Positions 27,468-37,171 of a DNA stretch of 64,000 nucleotides are shown here, piece after piece. The stretch's first letter is position 1, and each line of letters opens with the position of its first letter. This stretch comes from Granulibacter bethesdensis CGDNIH1 (lineage in GTDB: Bacteria > Pseudomonadota > Alphaproteobacteria > Acetobacterales > Acetobacteraceae), in assembly GCF_000014285.2 (NCBI RefSeq), contig NC_008343.2, forward strand, positions 894,501-958,500, read 5' to 3'. The position numbers and the translations under genes are program-made. The notes under the pieces are model-generated. The model was not told the DNA's origin and searched no databases. It saw nothing but the letters and a program-made list of their open reading frames with translations.

Positions 27468-28083
27468 GCGGCTGGTAGCGCCAGACGCTGGCCGGGGGGA
27501 AGTTCAGGGGTGTCCATGCTTCCCGCTTTCCCGTCAGCCCGTGCTTGCGGGCGGGAAGGGGGGAGGTCGCACAGTAGCTGTAATGCAAGAACCCCATTCC
27601 TGGTGCGACGGTTTCCATCGCATCTATGAACCGTTTCTGGGCCGGGAATGGCAGCAGAACCAGCGGAATACCGCATACGATGCTGCCAACCCGACCGTGC
27701 CATTGCGCAGGCAGAAGAGCAGGCAGTTCCCGTGCGTCCCCTTCGATCACCTGAACACCTGGCAGGGCCTTGCGGAGATGAACGGCCATATCCGGTACGA
27801 TCTCGACCACAAACAGCCGCTCCGGGGGGATACCGCTTTCCAGCAAGGCCTTGGAAATCACGCCTGTTCCGGCACCCAGTTCCAGTACGATCTGGTCATG
27901 GTTACGGCGAATCTGAGCGGCCACCCTGCGGCAAAGTGCCGGGGATGAAGGAATAACCGATCCCATCTGCAAGGGATTGGCCAGCCAACGTTTCAGAAAA
28001 AGTGCTGTATTTGAAACATTGCTGGATTTTTGTTTGGGTGATTGTTTCATATTTGTGGCAGTAGTCTCGACTTGTATTGTCAT
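27457..28083 (-). CDS. Class I SAM-dependent methyltransferase, phospholipid N-methyltransferase-like
   Basis: 208 aa from the ATG at 28083; Met12 (28050) is an alternative, and the frame beyond 28083 is AT-rich upstream sequence. Features: FLKRWLANPLQMGSVIPSSPALCRRV near residue 28, a pattern typical of PmtA-type phospholipid methyltransferases; SAM motif I IVLELGAGTGVISKALLESG near 64; the acidic end of strand 2 FVVEIVPDM; and motif IV replaced by IVCGIPLVLLP near 130. It probably methylates phosphatidylethanolamine toward phosphatidylcholine, or a ubiquinone-like or rRNA target. The 5' region is notably AT-rich compared with its neighbours. Confidence 0.75.
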   Translation of the reverse strand: MTIQVETTATNMKQSPKQKSSNVSNTALFLKRWLANPLQMGSVIPSSPALCRRVAAQIRRNHDQIVLELGAGTGVISKALLESGIPPERLFVVEIVPDMAVHLRKALPGVQVIEGDARELPALLPAQWHGRVGSIVCGIPLVLLPFPAQKRFIDAMETVAPGMGFLHYSYCATSPLPARKHGLTGKREAWTPLNFPPASVWRYQPQKG

Positions 28084-28217
28084 AATACTGCAATATTTCC
28101 GATTTGTTGGAATATTATTAGTGAATACTCCATAAAATTCTTGTCGCAAAGATATGAAATGCGTCTTCCGATCAGAGAGGCTAATAGAAATCCGTCTTAT
28201 GGTCAGGAACGCGCAAA

Positions 28218-28244
28218 ACCCCGCGTACCATGGGCACGCGGGGT
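28218..28244 (-). terminator. Rho-independent terminator of rpmG
   Basis: ACCCCGCGT (28218-28226) pairs with ACGCGGGGT (28236-28244); on the minus strand the stem is followed by TTTTGC. It lies about 90 bases after the rpmG stop. The wider gap 28084-28333 otherwise holds the AT-rich promoter region of the methyltransferase gene. Confidence 0.7.
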
Positions 28245-28333
28245 AAAGGCAGGTCAGGCTGACAGGACGATGCGGGCTGATCAGATATCAGTCCGGCAGG
28301 CCCTGGAGAGCCGCAGAAAAACTGCGACCGGAA

Positions 28334-28501
28334 TTATTTGATTTTGGCTTCCTTGAAGGTCACATGCTTCCGCACGACCGGGTCGTATTTGCGGAATTCA
28401 AGCTTGCCGGTCTGGGCGCGGGCATTCTTCTTGGTCACATAGAAGAAGCCGGTATCGGCAGTGGAAACCAGTTTGATCTGAACAGTGTTGCTTTTGGCCA
28501 T
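28334..28501 (-). CDS. rpmG: 50S ribosomal protein L33
   Basis: A 55-aa gene. The protein begins [20 protein letters not shown] and continues with [20 protein letters not shown] and a basic C-terminus ending KEAKIK. This is the standard alphaproteobacterial L33, a zinc-free variant: no CxxC pairs are present, so it is the C-minus form. The start codon is preceded by an AGGTAG-like stretch. It is transcribed on its own, with a terminator downstream, 119 bases from the S41 protease gene upstream. Confidence 0.95.
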   Translation of the reverse strand: MAKSNTVQIKLVSTADTGFFYVTKKNARAQTGKLEFRKYDPVVRKHVTFKEAKIK

Positions 28502-28620
28502 GACTCGCTACCTCTCGAAGCGCCGGAACATGCTCATACCGGGGCCTCAGGTCAAGCTTTTCGCATCGTTTCCATGATAATTCAGGCCCGAGCATAAGGA
28601 ATAGCTGCCTTGACGGCCGA

Positions 28621-30234
28621 TTATCGGGGCAGATTCAGCCCCAGCGTGGCCGGAATCAGCGCGGCGGCATAGGCAGCCGGATGGTCCATCAGGAAATGGG
28701 CCGCTTCCATATCGGAATCGCTACCCTCCGCTGCCGGGCAGCTGTTGCGGATATCCATCATTTCCGCGGCGGGCATCGGCGCGCGGGCCATGCGGTTGCG
28801 TGTCAGGGCCGCCATCATCGGCAACTGACCATTTTGAAGGGCCATCAATTGAGCATCCAGCGCGACATGGCCCGTGCTGGTACAGACCTGAGGCATGACG
28901 CCCAGCCCCTGAATGGGCCAGCCGAGGGGTGCCAGAACCCGGCTCCATGTAATGAACAGCGTGCCGCCATCCGGCAGGGGGGAGACCGTTTGCACCAGTC
29001 CCTTGCCGAGGGTCGTGCTGCCAATGACGACGCCCCTGCGGTCATCGGCGAGAGCAGCCGCCAGAATTTCCGAGGCGCTGGCCGAGCGTCCGTCCACGAT
29101 GATGATGACGGGGAGCGTACCGGTCAGATCATCCCCGGTTGCCTGCCAGATTCGGTTGGCCTGAGGATCGCGACCGCTCATTGTGGCGATCAACGAATCA
29201 TCACCCAGAAAGGCACTGGTGGCAGCGGCGGCCTCCTTGACCAGACCGCCGCGATTGCCGCGCAGATCCAGGACGATGCCCCGTAGGGTACGTCTGCTTT
29301 TTCGCTGACGCAGAAACTGGCTCAATGCGTTGGCGATGTCTTGCCCGGTGGAATGGCTGAAACTGGTGATGTGCAGCACAAGCAGGTTGCCCGACTGGCT
29401 GGCCGTCACCGTATTCTGCTGCGGCTCCGCCCGGCGCAGCTGGATGTCGCGGGCCAGTTGATGGCTGGGGCCGCCTGATACGGTCAGCCGGACCGTTGAT
29501 CCTTCCGGCCCCTGCAACTGTGCTTCGGCGGCGGAGACGGTTTCAGCCTCCAGAGGATGTCCATTCAGCGCGATGATGCTCTGTCCCGGCTGAAGTCCGA
29601 TCGCCTCGGCGGCGGTTCCGGTGGCCACGGTACGGATGATGAAGCCATGCCCCCGTCGCGCCAATGTAACGCCGATTCCGGCTTGAGCTGTCACGGATGT
29701 ATCGTCATCGCGGGGTGGCTCATAGCGGGAGTAAGGGTCGAGGTGATTGAACACCTCGTCGAACACGCTGTTGATGATCCCCTGAGTCTGTGCATGACGC
29801 AGTTGGGGCGAAACGGTCCAGGCAGAGGCCGCCATACGGGCAATCAGCTTTCCCCAGGCCGCATAGTCGGTGAAGGGGGGACGTTCGATCCCTGTCACGA
29901 GCCTGCTGCTCTGCGTTAAAATCACATTGTGTTCATCCATCGACGTGGACAGGGATGGATCAATCGCGGTCAGGCCACGCAGCCCCCATAAAGCAAGGGT
30001 GGGGGCCGGCACTGCCTCCAGAGTGCGGGGGGCCATGAAAGTGAAGGCACTGCTGAAAACATCGGCGGCCAGTGTCTGGGCGAACGCGGTTTCCTGATCC
30101 GTGGCGGTAGGCTGGGGCGTGGCGGCGTCCATCTGCGCCTGTGCCATGGCAGGCCACATCAACAGCATGGCCAGTGCCAGCCTCAGGGCCAGCCTGCGTC
30201 GCAGATCTGTTCTGATGCTGCGCGCTTTTTTCAC
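28621..30234 (-). CDS. S41 family carboxyl-terminal processing protease
   Basis: 537 aa from the GTG at 30234, which overlaps the rnr stop as GTGA; longer frames lie inside rnr. A hydrophobic export signal (about residues 14-34, AMLLMWPAMAQAQ) sends it to the periplasm. A PDZ domain spans about 178-265 (GIGVTLARRGHGF, PGQSIIALNG). The peptidase domain has the serine/lysine dyad Ser386 in DGRSASASEI and Lys411 in STTLGKG, spaced 25 as in E. coli Tsp. Such enzymes trim or degrade proteins from their C-termini, often cell-wall hydrolases and lipoproteins. It is the last gene of the long pyrB-led run. Confidence 0.92.
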   Translation of the reverse strand: MKKARSIRTDLRRRLALRLALAMLLMWPAMAQAQMDAATPQPTATDQETAFAQTLAADVFSSAFTFMAPRTLEAVPAPTLALWGLRGLTAIDPSLSTSMDEHNVILTQSSRLVTGIERPPFTDYAAWGKLIARMAASAWTVSPQLRHAQTQGIINSVFDEVFNHLDPYSRYEPPRDDDTSVTAQAGIGVTLARRGHGFIIRTVATGTAAEAIGLQPGQSIIALNGHPLEAETVSAAEAQLQGPEGSTVRLTVSGGPSHQLARDIQLRRAEPQQNTVTASQSGNLLVLHITSFSHSTGQDIANALSQFLRQRKSRRTLRGIVLDLRGNRGGLVKEAAAATSAFLGDDSLIATMSGRDPQANRIWQATGDDLTGTLPVIIIVDGRSASASEILAAALADDRRGVVIGSTTLGKGLVQTVSPLPDGGTLFITWSRVLAPLGWPIQGLGVMPQVCTSTGHVALDAQLMALQNGQLPMMAALTRNRMARAPMPAAEMMDIRNSCPAAEGSDSDMEAAHFLMDHPAAYAAALIPATLGLNLPR

Positions 30235-32669
30235 CGTCTGGATCGTCCCGGACTGCCACGCTTGCGGCTGCTGAACCGGTCCTGAGTATTTGTCCGGTCT
30301 GTGCTGTCTGGGCGGGAGGACGCAGAAGATGAAGCACCCGGCAGCAAGTTGAACACCAGCCCCCCGGTAATCGGCGTGGCTTCCGCAAGGCGCACAGTGA
30401 CGCTCTGCGCCAGACGCCATACGGCCCGGCTGTTACGGCCGATCAGGGCCTGCTCACGCTCATCATGAATCCAGAAATCGTCGGGGAGAGAGGAAATCGG
30501 GACAATCCCGCTGGCACCGTTTTCCTCGACTGTGATGAACAGGCCGAAGCGGGTGACACCGGAAATGCGGGCGGCAAAGCGGGCGCCAACCCTGTCGGCC
30601 ATGAAGGCGGCCAGGTAACGGTCGATGGCATCGCGTTCCGCCATGGCCGCACGGCGTTCGGTTGCGGTAATATGCTCGGCGATGTCGACGAAGCGGCTGG
30701 CTTCATCGTCCTCCAGACTGCCAACACCCAGTTTTAACCCGGCAATCAGGGCACGGTGCACCAGAAGATCGGCATAGCGGCGGATCGGGCTGGTGAAATG
30801 GGCATAGCGACTGAGCGCCAGCCCGAAATGGCCGATATTGTCAGGATTATATTCCGCCTGAGATTGGCTGCGCAGCATGGTCTCGTTGATCAGCGCGGCA
30901 TGTTCCGTCCCGGCCACCTGCTTCAGAATATGGTCCAGATCGCGAGGATGAATTTGCCCGGCGGGAGGCAGGGAAATGCCGAAACTGTCCAGAAAACCGC
31001 GCAGGGCCTCGGTCTTTTCGTCGCTCGGCGGTGCATGGACACGATACATGCAGGGACGATGCAGCCGTTCCAGCTCCTCCGCTGCGGCGACATTGGCCAG
31101 CACCATGAATTCCTCGATCAGCCGGTGGCTGTCGAGACGGGGGCGCGGAATGATAGCGTCTACTGATCCGGCCTCGTTGAGGATCACCTTGCGCTCCGGC
31201 AGATCAAGGTCGAGCGTACCGCGCGCAGTGCGGGCCTTGATCAGAGCGTGGTAGGCGCCGTAGAGCGCATCGAGTGTCTCATCGCCTGCCTCATGGGCCT
31301 GCTGCACCTCCTCATAGGTGCGGCGAGCGGTACTGCGCATCAGCCCGCGTCCGAAGCGGTGGCGGATCTTGCCACCGCCGGCATTAATCATCATCTCCAC
31401 GAACAGGCAGCCGCGATCCTCGTCCGGGCGCAGACTGCACCAGCCATTTGAGAGCGCTTCCGGTAGCATCGGCACGACGCGATCCGGGAAGTAACAGGAA
31501 TTGCCGCGTTTGAACGCTTCCCGGTCCAGTGCCGAGCCGGGGCGTACGTAATGCGCCACATCGGCAATGGCCACGATCAGACGGAATCCGTCATTCTCTG
31601 CCCGTTCGGCAAAAACGGCATCGTCGAAGTCCCGAGCATCCTCGCCATCAATGGTGATGAGAGGAATGTCCCGCAAATCCTCCCGCTTTTCCAGTGGAAC
31701 GGCGCGGGCTTTTCGGGCTTCGGAAAGGGCCTCGTCGGGGAAAATCTGGGGAATATCGTGGGTTTCGATGCAGATCAGGCTGACCGAGCGGGCATCCCCG
31801 ATCTTGCCCAGCTTTTCAATGATCCGGGCCGGTTTCAGCCCGTACCCTGTATGGGGCAGAGGCATGGCACGCACAATGTCACCCGGTTCCGCCCCCCCTT
31901 CCTCGCCGGCAGGAACAAGCCATTCGGCCTTGGAGCGGCGATCTGTCGGCACCACCCTGCCTTCCGGTTGTGCTGTGGAGGCATTCTGTCGTGCCAGCAT
32001 CTGTCTTGCGGCATGGGAGGTCCGGGTCGAGCGTGGGACCAGGGTGACGGGTTCCGACAACCGGTAAACCCCCAGAATGGGGCGCGGTGTATCGCCACCC
32101 AGCCGCTTGATAGTGCGGCCTTCATAGCGGCCATGGCCGATCGGGCGCAGCCGGGCCAGCACTTTTTCCCCAGGTGCAAGCGCCGGACGTCCCCGAGGCT
32201 CCGGGTGCATGAGGACGGAGGGGGGAGGCCCGGCTTCCCGAGGCCACTCGGCCGGGCGGCCGACCGCGTCGCCATCCCGATCCGTGCCGGTGATGAGGAT
32301 CACGGCGACTTCCGGCAGATGGGAACTCCCTTTGGCATGAGGGAGCATGCTCCCCCCGGCAGGCATGAAGCGCTTATGCCCGGCAGGGGCGAGATTGCCC
32401 TCCGAGGCCATGTCTTTCAGCAGATCACGCAGGTGCAGCTTATCGGCGGCTCCCAGTCCGAATGCCTTGGCAATCTCCCGTTTGCCGACCCGGCCGGAGG
32501 CTTCCGCCACAAAACGGCGAATGGCCTCCCGGCTCGGCATCGTGCCGGGTTCATGGCCGGGGACCGGTCGGACCGCCTGCGAGGATGGGCGGGAGGATTT
32601 CCTGCCAGCCTTTCCCCCAGATGGTCCTTTGGCGGCTGATCCTTTGGCCGGTTTGAGACGACGCGCCAC
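30231..32669 (-). CDS. rnr: Ribonuclease R (RNase II/VacB family)
   Basis: 812 aa, GTG start directly abutting the topA stop. The N-terminal part is basic and includes a winged-helix segment (GKREIAKAFGLGAADKLHLRDLL). The RNB catalytic domain has the metal-binding Asp cluster in DARDFDDAVFAE (about residue 343) and the SPIRRYADLLVHR stretch (about 630), followed by an S1 RNA-binding domain (RISGVTRFGLFITVEENGASG, about 708) and a basic tail. It degrades structured RNA 3' to 5' without a helicase and acts in rRNA and tmRNA-linked quality control. The N-terminus is very Lys/Arg-rich, common in GC-rich alphaproteobacteria. Confidence 0.96.
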   Translation of the reverse strand: MARRLKPAKGSAAKGPSGGKAGRKSSRPSSQAVRPVPGHEPGTMPSREAIRRFVAEASGRVGKREIAKAFGLGAADKLHLRDLLKDMASEGNLAPAGHKRFMPAGGSMLPHAKGSSHLPEVAVILITGTDRDGDAVGRPAEWPREAGPPPSVLMHPEPRGRPALAPGEKVLARLRPIGHGRYEGRTIKRLGGDTPRPILGVYRLSEPVTLVPRSTRTSHAARQMLARQNASTAQPEGRVVPTDRRSKAEWLVPAGEEGGAEPGDIVRAMPLPHTGYGLKPARIIEKLGKIGDARSVSLICIETHDIPQIFPDEALSEARKARAVPLEKREDLRDIPLITIDGEDARDFDDAVFAERAENDGFRLIVAIADVAHYVRPGSALDREAFKRGNSCYFPDRVVPMLPEALSNGWCSLRPDEDRGCLFVEMMINAGGGKIRHRFGRGLMRSTARRTYEEVQQAHEAGDETLDALYGAYHALIKARTARGTLDLDLPERKVILNEAGSVDAIIPRPRLDSHRLIEEFMVLANVAAAEELERLHRPCMYRVHAPPSDEKTEALRGFLDSFGISLPPAGQIHPRDLDHILKQVAGTEHAALINETMLRSQSQAEYNPDNIGHFGLALSRYAHFTSPIRRYADLLVHRALIAGLKLGVGSLEDDEASRFVDIAEHITATERRAAMAERDAIDRYLAAFMADRVGARFAARISGVTRFGLFITVEENGASGIVPISSLPDDFWIHDEREQALIGRNSRAVWRLAQSVTVRLAEATPITGGLVFNLLPGASSSASSRPDSTDRTNTQDRFSSRKRGSPGRSRR

Positions 32670-35366
32670 CTAGCGCTCCGCTTTCGCCGTTTTGGCCGTA
32701 GCGCTGCGCGTCCCTGATTTTTTGGCCGCTGCCTTGCCTGCGCCTGCTGCTCTGGTCGTTTTTTTCGCCGTGGCTTTTTTCAATGGCTGGGCCTCATTGC
32801 CATCAGCAGAAGCGGCTTTTTTGCCGGATGATTTGGCTGCGACCTTGCGACCGCCTTTCGCCTTGAGAGGTTTGCCTTTTTCAGCAAGCCAGCCCAGCGC
32901 ATCATCAAGCGTGACATCGTCCATCTCGATTTCACGCGGTACATTGGCGACCACCTGCCCATGCTGGACATAGGGGCCGAAACGGCCCTTGCGCACCACC
33001 ACCGGCTCCTTGTCTTTCGGATGGGTGCCGAGCGTGCGGATACTGGCCATCTTTTTGGCCAGCACATCGACAGCGCGGTTCAGCCCCACCGTCAGCACGT
33101 CATCATCCTTGTCCAGATTGCCGTAGATCCCGCCCATTTTCACATAGGGGCCGAACCGACCGAGATTGGCCTCGATCGGTTCCCCGGTTTCCGGGTGGAT
33201 GCCAACCAGACGGGGCAGGGAGAGCAGGCCAAGCGCCTGATCCAGCAGGATGGTCTCTCCATCCACTCCACGCGGCAGGGAGGCACGGCGCGGTTTCTTT
33301 TTGGAGCCTTCCTCCGCCTCGCCCTGTTGCACATACAGGCCATATGGGCCGCGCTTGACGGTGATGTCCTCTCCGGTTTCCGGATGCTGACCCAGCACCC
33401 GCATGCCTTCCTTGAGGGTCTCGGCCTCCCCTTCCGCCCCGTCGATGCCCAGACGTCGCGTATAGGAGCAGCCGGGATAGTTGGAGCAGCCGATAAAGCT
33501 GCCATGCCGCCCCAGCCGCAAACCCAGCCGCCCGTCACCGCAGGCCGGGCAGATGCGTGGATCAGTGCCGTCCTCCCGCGTCGGGAAGAAATGCGGTCCG
33601 AGATCACGATCCAGCGCGTCGATCACATCGCTGATCTTGAGGTCTTTGGTCTGTTCGACCGCCTGATAAAAATCCTGCCAGAACGCCTGCATGACCTGAC
33701 GCCAGTCGGCGCGGCCATCGGAAATCTCGTCGAGCTGCGTTTCCAGCGAGGCGGTGAAGTTGGTGTCCACATAGCGTTCGAAAAAGCTGGTCAGGAACGC
33801 CGTTACCAGCCGCCCGCGATCCTCCGGATGGAAACGCCGCTTGTCGAGCCGGACGTAATTCCGGTCCTGCAACACGGACAGGATCGAGGCATAGGTGGAG
33901 GGACGGCCAATCCCCAGCTCCTCCATACGCTTGACCAGTGAGGCCTCGCTGTAGCGCGGCGGTGGCTGGGTGAAATGCTGGCTGGCATCGACCCGGTCCT
34001 GACGCAGCGGATCACGCTCTGCCATGGGCGGCAGCATGCGGCCTTCTTCTTCCTCGGTATCGTCCTGCCCCTCCCGATACAGTTTCAGGAAGCCGTCAAA
34101 GGCGATGATGGAGCCGGTGGCACGCAACTGCACTGATTTCGCGTCACCGGTCTGGGGGAAGATATCGACTGTCACCTGATCGAGTTCTGCCGATTGCATC
34201 TGGCTGGCGACCGCCCGCTTCCACACCAGCTCGTAGAGCCGGCGCTGTTCGGGGTTCAGATAGCGGGCCACGCTGTCCGGTGTGCGCTCGACATCGGTGG
34301 GGCGGATGGCTTCATGCGCTTCCTGAGCGTTCTTTGCCTTGCTGGAATACTCACGCGGCGCGGCGGGCAGGTAGTCGAGACCGTAAGAATCCTTCACATG
34401 GTCGCGGATCGAGAACATAGCCTCCCGCGCCATCTGCACGCCGTCGGTTCGCATGTAGGTGATCAGACCGACCGTCTCGCCACCGATCTCCACGCCTTCG
34501 TAAAGCTGTTGCGCCAGCCGCATCGTGGCCTGTGCGCCGAAGCCCAGCTTGCGGCTGCTTTCCTGCTGGAGGGTCGAGGTCGTGAAGGGCGGCGGCGGAT
34601 TCCGCTTGACCTTCTTGCGCTCGATCATGCCGACATGGAACTGGCCCTGTTCCACCAGCGCACGCGCGCGCATGGCCAGCGCTTCGGTGTTCAGATCGAA
34701 CTGGTCGAGCTTTTTGCCGTCCAGATGGGTCAGCCGTGCCGTGAAAGGCGCGCCGGCAGGGGTGAAGAAATGGGTCTCGACGGTCCAGTATTCGCGCGGA
34801 CGGAAAACCTCGATCTCGGCTTCCCGCTCGCAAATCAGGCGCAGCGCCACCGATTGCACCCGCCCGGCGCTGCGACTGCCCGGCAGTTTCCGCCACAACA
34901 CCGGCGACAGGGTGAAACCCACCAGATAATCCAGCGCCCGGCGCGCCAGATAGGCTTCGATCAGTGGCTGATCCAGATCACGCGGATGCTCAATGGCATG
35001 GCGGATCGCGTTGCGGGTGATTTCGTTGAAGGTGATGCGGCGGACCTCGACGCCTTTCAGGGCCCGGGCTTCCTCCAGCATGGCGCGGACATGCCATGAA
35101 ATTGCCTCGCCCTCACGATCCGGGTCGGTGGCCAGATAGAGCGTCTCCGCTCCTTTCAGGGCTTTGGCAATGGCCGCGACCTGTTTGCGGCCGCGTTCAT
35201 CAGCCTCCCAGTCCATGGCGAAGTCCTGATCCGGGCGGACGCTGCCATCCTTTGGGGGGAGATCGCGCACGTGACCGAAACTGGCCAGGACGGTATAGTT
35301 CCCACCCAGATACTTATTGATCGTTTTGGCCTTGGCAGGCGATTCGACGACAACAACGTCCGTCAT
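32670..35366 (-). CDS. topA: DNA topoisomerase I
   Basis: 898 aa from the ATG at 35366 (MTDVVVVESPAKAKTINKYLG); an in-frame ATG at 35399 lies in dprA. The TOPRIM domain occupies about residues 1-125 with DPDREGEAISWH. The catalytic Tyr is in GLITYMRTDG (about 308). A topoisomerase zinc-finger CPACGDGRLGLRLGRHG..CSNYPGC region starts near 605, followed by several repeats of the HPETGEPI..KRGPYGLYVQ type, and a C-terminal tail very rich in Lys and Ala. It relaxes negatively supercoiled DNA. Lys/Ala-rich tails of this kind are usual in alphaproteobacterial TopA. Confidence 0.97.
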   Translation of the reverse strand: MTDVVVVESPAKAKTINKYLGGNYTVLASFGHVRDLPPKDGSVRPDQDFAMDWEADERGRKQVAAIAKALKGAETLYLATDPDREGEAISWHVRAMLEEARALKGVEVRRITFNEITRNAIRHAIEHPRDLDQPLIEAYLARRALDYLVGFTLSPVLWRKLPGSRSAGRVQSVALRLICEREAEIEVFRPREYWTVETHFFTPAGAPFTARLTHLDGKKLDQFDLNTEALAMRARALVEQGQFHVGMIERKKVKRNPPPPFTTSTLQQESSRKLGFGAQATMRLAQQLYEGVEIGGETVGLITYMRTDGVQMAREAMFSIRDHVKDSYGLDYLPAAPREYSSKAKNAQEAHEAIRPTDVERTPDSVARYLNPEQRRLYELVWKRAVASQMQSAELDQVTVDIFPQTGDAKSVQLRATGSIIAFDGFLKLYREGQDDTEEEEGRMLPPMAERDPLRQDRVDASQHFTQPPPRYSEASLVKRMEELGIGRPSTYASILSVLQDRNYVRLDKRRFHPEDRGRLVTAFLTSFFERYVDTNFTASLETQLDEISDGRADWRQVMQAFWQDFYQAVEQTKDLKISDVIDALDRDLGPHFFPTREDGTDPRICPACGDGRLGLRLGRHGSFIGCSNYPGCSYTRRLGIDGAEGEAETLKEGMRVLGQHPETGEDITVKRGPYGLYVQQGEAEEGSKKKPRRASLPRGVDGETILLDQALGLLSLPRLVGIHPETGEPIEANLGRFGPYVKMGGIYGNLDKDDDVLTVGLNRAVDVLAKKMASIRTLGTHPKDKEPVVVRKGRFGPYVQHGQVVANVPREIEMDDVTLDDALGWLAEKGKPLKAKGGRKVAAKSSGKKAASADGNEAQPLKKATAKKTTRAAGAGKAAAKKSGTRSATAKTAKAER

Positions 35367-35388
35367 GAGTATTCCAATTATGGCAACG

Positions 35389-36525
35389 TCATGAGGCACC
35401 GGCCAAGCGGGCGACGCGGTTCCCCGGGAGCGATACGACGTGAGCAGAAAGTTCCATTTCCAGCAACGCTGCCACGACCTCGGATGGAGACAACTGGCAG
35501 CGGCGTATCAGATCGTCAACTGCGACAGGGTCAGGACCAAGCAGCAAGAGGATTTTTTCCTTCAACCCGTTCGTTTCTGACACGGTAAACGCACCACCCG
35601 GTTTTTGTTTCGCAGACGGAGCAGGCCCAGAGGGAGAAAGAAACAAATCCGGTGTCTGTGGTGCTGTTCTGGTGGTTCTGGAGGTTACGGGCAGGTTGTT
35701 CAGAACATCTTCGGCGGTTTCCGTCACCCAGGCGCCCTGACGCAGCAGGTCATTCGATCCCCGGCAGCGAGGATCGAGCGGGGAGCCGGGAACGGCAAAA
35801 ATTTCCCGTCCGGCCTCCAGTGCGCAGCGTGCTGTAATCAGACTGCCGGATTGAAGGGCGGCCTCCACCAGAATGACGCCTTCCGACAGCCCGGCGATAA
35901 TCCGGTTACGCCGTGGAAAATGCCGGGCAATCGGGGCTGTGCCGAGCGGTAGTTCACTGATGACGGCTCCTCGTTTGGCGATGACCGATTGCAGACGGAT
36001 ATTTTCACGCGGATAGGGGCAATCGAGTCCGCCGGCTACGACCGCGATGGTCAAGCCGGTCTCCATTGCTCCGATATGGGCGGCCGTATCAATGCCTCGT
36101 GCCAGCCCGGAGACAACCACCAGCCCGGCGGAGGCCAATGTACGTGACAGATCACCCGCAATGGTTCGGCCATTGATGGAGGAATTGCGTCCACCCACCA
36201 TAGCAATGCACCGCCGCGATAGCAGGCCGATATCCCCAAGCACCGACAAGACGGGCGGAGGATCCGCCGTGGCGGCCAGCGCAGCAGGGTAATCAGGCGT
36301 GCCGAGGAAGATCATCCGGCCACCAAAGCGTTGCAGAGCCTCCATTTCCGCCCGGATGGCTTCTTCCGACGGGATGATCAGGGAGGCCGCACGGGGCAGG
36401 CCGGGCAGGGCACGCAAAGCCGCCCCGGCAGAGCGGAAACGGGTGATCAGCCTGCCATAGGCGGTCGGGCCGATCCCCTCGGTGCGGGCAAGGCGCAGAC
36501 GGTCGAGGGCATCGTGGGGCGTCAT
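35389..36525 (-). CDS. dprA: DNA-processing protein DprA (DprA/Smf)
   Basis: 378 aa from the ATG at 36525, ten bases after the plsY stop; a frame to 36597 lies inside plsY. The Rossmann-like core is clear: YPAALAATADPPPVLSVLG (about residue 85), CIAMVGGRNSSINGRT (about 105), VVSGLARGIDTAAHIGAM (about 133), AVVAGGLDCPYPREN (about 160) and DLLRQGAWVTETAEDVL (about 260). A winged-helix domain closes the protein (about 315-375). DprA loads RecA on incoming single-stranded DNA during natural transformation; with comEC in this window it suggests the organism may be able to take up DNA. Confidence 0.94.
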   Translation of the reverse strand: MTPHDALDRLRLARTEGIGPTAYGRLITRFRSAGAALRALPGLPRAASLIIPSEEAIRAEMEALQRFGGRMIFLGTPDYPAALAATADPPPVLSVLGDIGLLSRRCIAMVGGRNSSINGRTIAGDLSRTLASAGLVVVSGLARGIDTAAHIGAMETGLTIAVVAGGLDCPYPRENIRLQSVIAKRGAVISELPLGTAPIARHFPRRNRIIAGLSEGVILVEAALQSGSLITARCALEAGREIFAVPGSPLDPRCRGSNDLLRQGAWVTETAEDVLNNLPVTSRTTRTAPQTPDLFLSPSGPAPSAKQKPGGAFTVSETNGLKEKILLLLGPDPVAVDDLIRRCQLSPSEVVAALLEMELSAHVVSLPGNRVARLAGAS

Positions 36526-36535
36526 GACGGAGGGT

Positions 36536-37171
36536 TCAGGATCTGGTGCCGATTCTGGATTCGGTCCCGGCGCGCAGCCGTGCGATATTGTCAGCATGCC
36601 GGAGGAAGACCAGAACGGCGATCAGCATGAAAGCAGCGGCTGCCTGCCAGTGGGATTGGGCAAGAGGTGGCGGTCCCAGCCCCATCCCGCCCACGGCCAG
36701 CGCCAGCAGCGGCGCGAAGGCAAAGGCACAGAGCGCGGCGGCAGAGGATATTTTGATTGTCCGCGCCACCGCAAACCATAAAGCACAGCAGATGAGACCA
36801 ACCGGCCACGCAGTTGCCAGTAGCACGCCAAGCCCGGTTGCCACCCCTTTCCCACCGCGAAACCCGAGCCATACGGGAAAAAGATGCCCGATCACGGCGG
36901 CGATCCCGGCCGGCAGTGCCAGCGCCCAGCCGCCCAGATGCACAGCCAGCAGCGCCGCAGCAGCGCCTTTGCCGCCATCCAGCAGCAGGGTCGTGGCAGC
37001 CAGCCCCTTGCGACCGGTACGCAGAACATTGGTGGCCCCGATATTGCCGGACCCGATCTTGCGGATGTCTCCCGCCCCGCTCAGCCTGGTCAGGATCAGG
37101 CCGAACGGGATGCTGCCGAGCAGATAACCACCCAGCAGGGCAAGGCAATAGCTGGTCATTGTGCCGTTCAT
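36536..37171 (-). CDS. plsY: Acyl-phosphate:glycerol-3-phosphate acyltransferase PlsY
   Basis: 211 aa with about five membrane segments and three conserved loops of the family: [10 protein letters not shown] with [14 protein letters not shown] (about residues 20-50), [21 protein letters not shown] (about 92-113) and the C-terminal [13 protein letters not shown]. It transfers an acyl group from acyl-phosphate (made by PlsX, not in the window) to glycerol-3-phosphate, the first step of phospholipid synthesis. The ATG overlaps the stop of the preceding pyrC-like gene as ATGA. Met5 is an alternative start. Confidence 0.96.
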   Translation of the reverse strand: MNGTMTSYCLALLGGYLLGSIPFGLILTRLSGAGDIRKIGSGNIGATNVLRTGRKGLAATTLLLDGGKGAAAALLAVHLGGWALALPAGIAAVIGHLFPVWLGFRGGKGVATGLGVLLATAWPVGLICCALWFAVARTIKISSAAALCAFAFAPLLALAVGGMGLGPPPLAQSHWQAAAAFMLIAVLVFLRHADNIARLRAGTESRIGTRS